This document shows positions 5,964 through 8,199 of a stretch of 8,199 nucleotides of DNA, one piece after another. Under the pieces are notes generated by a model that worked only from the letters and a program-made list of their open reading frames with translations, did not search any database and was not told where the DNA came from. The first letter of the stretch is position 1, and each line of letters starts with the position of its first letter. The stretch comes from CAYLZW01 sp964388085 (lineage in GTDB: Bacteria > Myxococcota > UBA727 > CAYLZW01), in NCBI GenBank assembly GCA_964388085.1, contig CAYLZW010000260.1, forward strand, positions 1-8,199, in the 5' to 3' direction. Made by a program: the position numbers and the translations under genes.

Positions 5964-7325
5964 TCACGCGCTGCGGTACGCGCTCGGGTCGAGGCCGTGT
6001 TGCTCGAGCCAGCGGTACACCTGCGTGCGCGAGCGACCGGTGGCGCGCGCGACGCGGGAGATGGTGCCGCCGTGCGCGCGCAGCAGGCCCTCGAGCTCCT
6101 CGCGCGTCGGGATGGGCGGGCCCGCCGGCACCGGTGACGGCGCGTCGGCCACGGGCAGCGGCCGCTGGTCGAGGGCCGAGGCAGGCTCGATGCGGCCCTT
6201 CACGAGGCTGAGGCCGAGCACGTCGCTCTCCTTGCCACGCACCTTCAGCTCGCGCGCGACCTTGATCGCCTCGCGCACGTTGAAGGGCCAGTCGTACACG
6301 AGCAGCGCCTCGGCGAGCGCCGCCTTCATGGGAGGCGCTTCGTCACCGAGCGCCGAGGCGACCAGCGTGAGCACGTCCTCGCGACGTTCGCGCAGCGGCG
6401 GGATGTGCAGCGTGATCTCGGCGAGGCGCGCGTACAGATCGGCGCGGAAGGCGCCGGCGCGCACCTCCTCGCGCAGCTCCCGGTTGGTGGCCGCGATGAC
6501 GCGCACGTCGACGCGCGAGGGGCTCGTGGCGCCGACGCCATAGACCTCGTGCGTGTCGAGCACGCGCAGGAGCTTCGGCTGGAGCGCGCTCGAGAGCTCG
6601 CCTACCTCGTCGAGAAAGAGCGTGCCGCCCTTGGCCATGCGGAAGTAGCCGGGGTGGTCCTCGTTGGCGCCGGTGAACGAGCCGCGTGCGTGACCGAAGA
6701 GCTGGCTCTCGGCGAGCGTCTCGGGGATGGCGCCGCAATTGACGGCGACGAACTCACCCTTCTTGTCGCTCAGCGCGTGCAGGCCGCGCGCGACGACCTC
6801 CTTGCCGACGCCGGTCTCGCCGAGCAGCAGCACGATGCTCTCGGTCTTGCCGACGAGCTTCATGGTGGCGCGCAGGGCGGCGATGGCGGGCGCGCAGCCG
6901 AGCAGCCCAGGCACCTCGGCGTCGCTGGCGAGGTCTGATTGCCAGCGAAACACGAAGCAGGTGTCGCCCACGCGCACGATATCGTTGTCGAGCAGCGCCA
7001 CCTCTCCGTCGACGCGCGTGCCGTTCACGCGCGTCCCATTCTTGCTCTCGTTCGCGAGGTGCGCGCGGCCTGGCCCGTCGACGATCACGCGGGCGTGCCG
7101 CCGCGACGCCTTGCCGTCGTCGGCGAGCTGGATGTCAGCCGGCCCCGTGACCGAGCGCCCGAGGGCGAGGGCGCTCGTGACGCGCCAGAGGTCCGTGCGC
7201 ACCTCGCGCGTGGCGCCGTCGAACACGCGACGGAGCGTGGGGATGCGCCGGTCGTCGCCGCCCTCGCTGTCGAGGGTGGCCTCGCCGAACTCCGCCAAGG
7301 TGTCTTCGTCGAACCGGCTCTTCAC
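5964..7325 (-). CDS. FHA domain sigma-54-dependent transcriptional activator (Fis-type HTH)
   Basis: Bacterial enhancer-binding protein with an FHA sensor. The FHA domain spans about 48-127 (GRS at 56-58, SRRH at 74-77, NGT at 96-98, NG at 101-102) and should bind phosphothreonine, so a Ser/Thr kinase is the probable input. The AAA+ domain spans about 139-365: Walker A GETGVGKE (169-176), the sigma-54 contact loop GSFTGA (215-220; classical GAFTGA), Walker B TLFLDE (235-240), VIAATN (276-281), FRADLYARL (293-301) with the candidate arginine finger, and WPFNVRE (346-352; usually WPGNVRE). A C-terminal Fis-type helix-turn-helix occupies about 405-445. The start is GTG; GAGG (7331-7334) lies five bases upstream, and an in-frame TAG occurs further upstream. 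The targets are unknown. The gene is divergent from mutH, and doxX follows on the same strand. Confidence 0.93.
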   Translation of the reverse strand: MKSRFDEDTLAEFGEATLDSEGGDDRRIPTLRRVFDGATREVRTDLWRVTSALALGRSVTGPADIQLADDGKASRRHARVIVDGPGRAHLANESKNGTRVNGTRVDGEVALLDNDIVRVGDTCFVFRWQSDLASDAEVPGLLGCAPAIAALRATMKLVGKTESIVLLLGETGVGKEVVARGLHALSDKKGEFVAVNCGAIPETLAESQLFGHARGSFTGANEDHPGYFRMAKGGTLFLDEVGELSSALQPKLLRVLDTHEVYGVGATSPSRVDVRVIAATNRELREEVRAGAFRADLYARLAEITLHIPPLRERREDVLTLVASALGDEAPPMKAALAEALLVYDWPFNVREAIKVARELKVRGKESDVLGLSLVKGRIEPASALDQRPLPVADAPSPVPAGPPIPTREELEGLLRAHGGTISRVARATGRSRTQVYRWLEQHGLDPSAYRSA

Positions 7326-7373
7326 GCGCTCCTCGGCCAGCGGCCGTGCGCGCGCTGGCTACCGGCGAGCGTT

Positions 7374-7393
7374 ACACCATTTGCCGCTGGTGT
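7374..7393. promoter_or_regulatory. Inverted repeat ACACCA-N8-TGGTGT in the divergent intergenic region
   Basis: A perfect six-base dyad with an eight-base spacer. It lies 49 bases upstream of the FHA activator start and about 200 bases upstream of mutH. Its position and shape suit an operator or activator site, possibly for autoregulation. It has no match to a named site that I recognise. Confidence 0.3.
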
Positions 7394-7408
7394 GGGGAGG
7401 TCCACGCG

Positions 7409-7440
7409 GTCCGGTACGCACGACGGGCGCCGCACCGGAC
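7409..7440. promoter_or_regulatory. Inverted repeat GTCCGGT-N18-ACCGGAC in the divergent intergenic region
   Basis: A perfect seven-base dyad (7409-7415 and 7434-7440) with centres about two helical turns apart, so two half-sites would face the same side of DNA. The high GC content makes chance dyads common, so confidence is low. Confidence 0.22.
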
Positions 7441-7582
7441 GGTCCGCGCGCCGCTGCGCGCACGTCGGGCGCCTCCCGTGACGGCGACCTACCCCGGCGC
7501 GGGAGACGGCGCGCTGCCCGGCGGTGACGAGGACGATGACGACGTCGTTTCAGCGGTGTCGCCGCGGGGCCTCCGCCGAGGT

Positions 7583-7586
7583 AGGA
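7583..7586 (+). promoter_or_regulatory. Shine-Dalgarno sequence of mutH
   Basis: AGGA lies six bases before the ATG at 7593. An in-frame ATG at 7536 has GAGGA only two bases away and would add 19 residues with no family counterpart, so the 7593 start is preferred. Confidence 0.6.
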
Positions 7587-7592
7587 AGCGGC

Positions 7593-8199
7593 ATGTCTCC
7601 CGGAGGCCGCCTTTCGACGCTCCCGCCGGCCGGGCCGCCCGACAGCGTCGAGGCCCTGCTCGAGCGCGCGCGCGCGCTCTCGGGGCTTACCCTCGGCCAG
7701 CTCGCGGACGCGCTCGCCGTGCCTTTCCCCGACGATCTCGGGCGGCACAAGGGCTTCATCGGCAACCTCGTCGAGCGCGCGCTCGGCAGCACCGCGTCCA
7801 CGCGCCCGCGGCCGGACTTCGAGGCGCTCGGCGTCGAGCTGAAGACGCTGCCCACCGATCGGGAGGGGCGGCCGCGCGAGTCCACCTTCGTGTGCACGGC
7901 GTCGCTGACGCGCATGAGCCGCGAGACGTGGGCGAGCTCGAAGGTGCGCGAAAAGCTCGCGCGCGTGTTGTTCGTCCTCGTCGAGAGCGAGCCCGGCATG
8001 GTGGCCCGGGAGCGGCGCCTCGGCCGCTCGCTCTGGTTCGAGCCCGACGAGCAGGAGGAGGCGCTCTTGCGCGCGGACTGGGAGGATCTCGCGCACCTCA
8101 TCGCCAGCGGCCTCGTCGACGCCGTCAGCGCCAAGCGGGGCGTCGCGCTGCAGGTGCGGCCGAAGGCGCGGCACGCGGGCGTCCGGCGCAAGGCCAAAG
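7593..8199 (+). CDS. mutH: DNA mismatch repair endonuclease MutH homologue (3' end cut by window edge)
   Basis: The first 202 residues are visible and the frame is open to the window end. MutH nicks the unmethylated strand at hemimethylated GATC sites after activation by MutS and MutL. The PD-(D/E)XK active site is intact: D75, E82 and K84 in DFEALGVELK (75-84), the upstream Glu E61 (LVERALG), and K121 in KVREKL, in the spacing of E. coli D70, E77, K79, E56 and K116 as I recall that sequence. Family segments TFVC (98-101), RVLF (124-127), LLRADWEDL (158-166) and LQVRPKA (186-192) are also present. Against the 229-residue E. coli enzyme about 30 C-terminal residues, the MutL-interacting end, are missing past the window edge. 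A related Sau3AI-type restriction enzyme is the main alternative, but collinearity with MutH over the whole visible length favours MutH. Confidence 0.9.
   Translation, partial: MSPGGRLSTLPPAGPPDSVEALLERARALSGLTLGQLADALAVPFPDDLGRHKGFIGNLVERALGSTASTRPRPDFEALGVELKTLPTDREGRPRESTFVCTASLTRMSRETWASSKVREKLARVLFVLVESEPGMVARERRLGRSLWFEPDEQEEALLRADWEDLAHLIASGLVDAVSAKRGVALQVRPKARHAGVRRKAK

Noticed and set aside
7473..7505. CTCCCG-N21-CGGGAG inverted repeat upstream of mutH
   Set aside because: The arms are six bases with a long spacer in GC-rich sequence, too likely by chance to list as a site.
7536..7592. An upstream in-frame ATG that would lengthen MutH by 19 residues
   Set aside because: The nearest Shine-Dalgarno-like bases are only two bases away, the added residues do not resemble MutH, and the ATG at 7593 has AGGA at a good distance.
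7359..8174. A 271-codon minus-strand frame opposite mutH
   Set aside because: The plus-strand frame is a recognisable MutH with intact catalytic residues. This one is compositional and also covers the divergent promoter region.

Overview
The window is very GC-rich DNA with dense coding, G/C-ending codons and frequent GTG starts. The gene families point to a large-genome myxobacterium (Myxococcota, perhaps Polyangiales-like): a TPR plus double cyclic-nucleotide-binding (CNB) protein, a degenerate receiver domain joined to a coiled coil, and an FHA-type sigma-54 activator. The lineage is inferred from gene families only; no rRNA or other phylogenetic marker is present.

Layout. (1) 1-1698, plus strand: the C-terminal part of a protein with TPR-like N-terminal repeats, a long Pro/Ala-rich and acidic linker, and two CNB domains. 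It converges on the next gene with only 14 bases between the stop codons. (2) 1713-7325, minus strand: four genes read in the order FHA/sigma-54 activator (7325 to 5964), DoxX-family membrane protein (5882 to 5475), pseudo-receiver/coiled-coil/acidic protein (5325 to 3937), and a fused ADP-forming acyl-CoA synthetase (3854 to 1713). Gaps of 81, 149 and 82 bases suggest separate or loosely coupled transcription units, not one tight operon. (3) 7593-8199, plus strand: the 5' part of a mutH homologue that runs off the window. It is divergent from the FHA activator across a 267-base intergenic region with two inverted repeats.

How the genes relate. Three of the six proteins look like signalling components: the CNB protein, the pseudo-receiver protein and the FHA activator. 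DoxX and the acyl-CoA synthetase are membrane/redox and acyl-CoA metabolic proteins. MutH is a methyl-directed mismatch-repair nicking endonuclease. Nothing shows that they form a single pathway. The points most worth following are the MutH homologue outside its classical gammaproteobacterial setting, the receiver domain that has lost every phosphotransfer residue and ends in repeated acidic IDLAA-type motifs, the second CNB domain that has lost its phosphate-binding arginine, and two genes without a Shine-Dalgarno sequence that have -10-like boxes placed to give leaderless transcripts. No mobile element, CRISPR array, tRNA or rRNA was seen.
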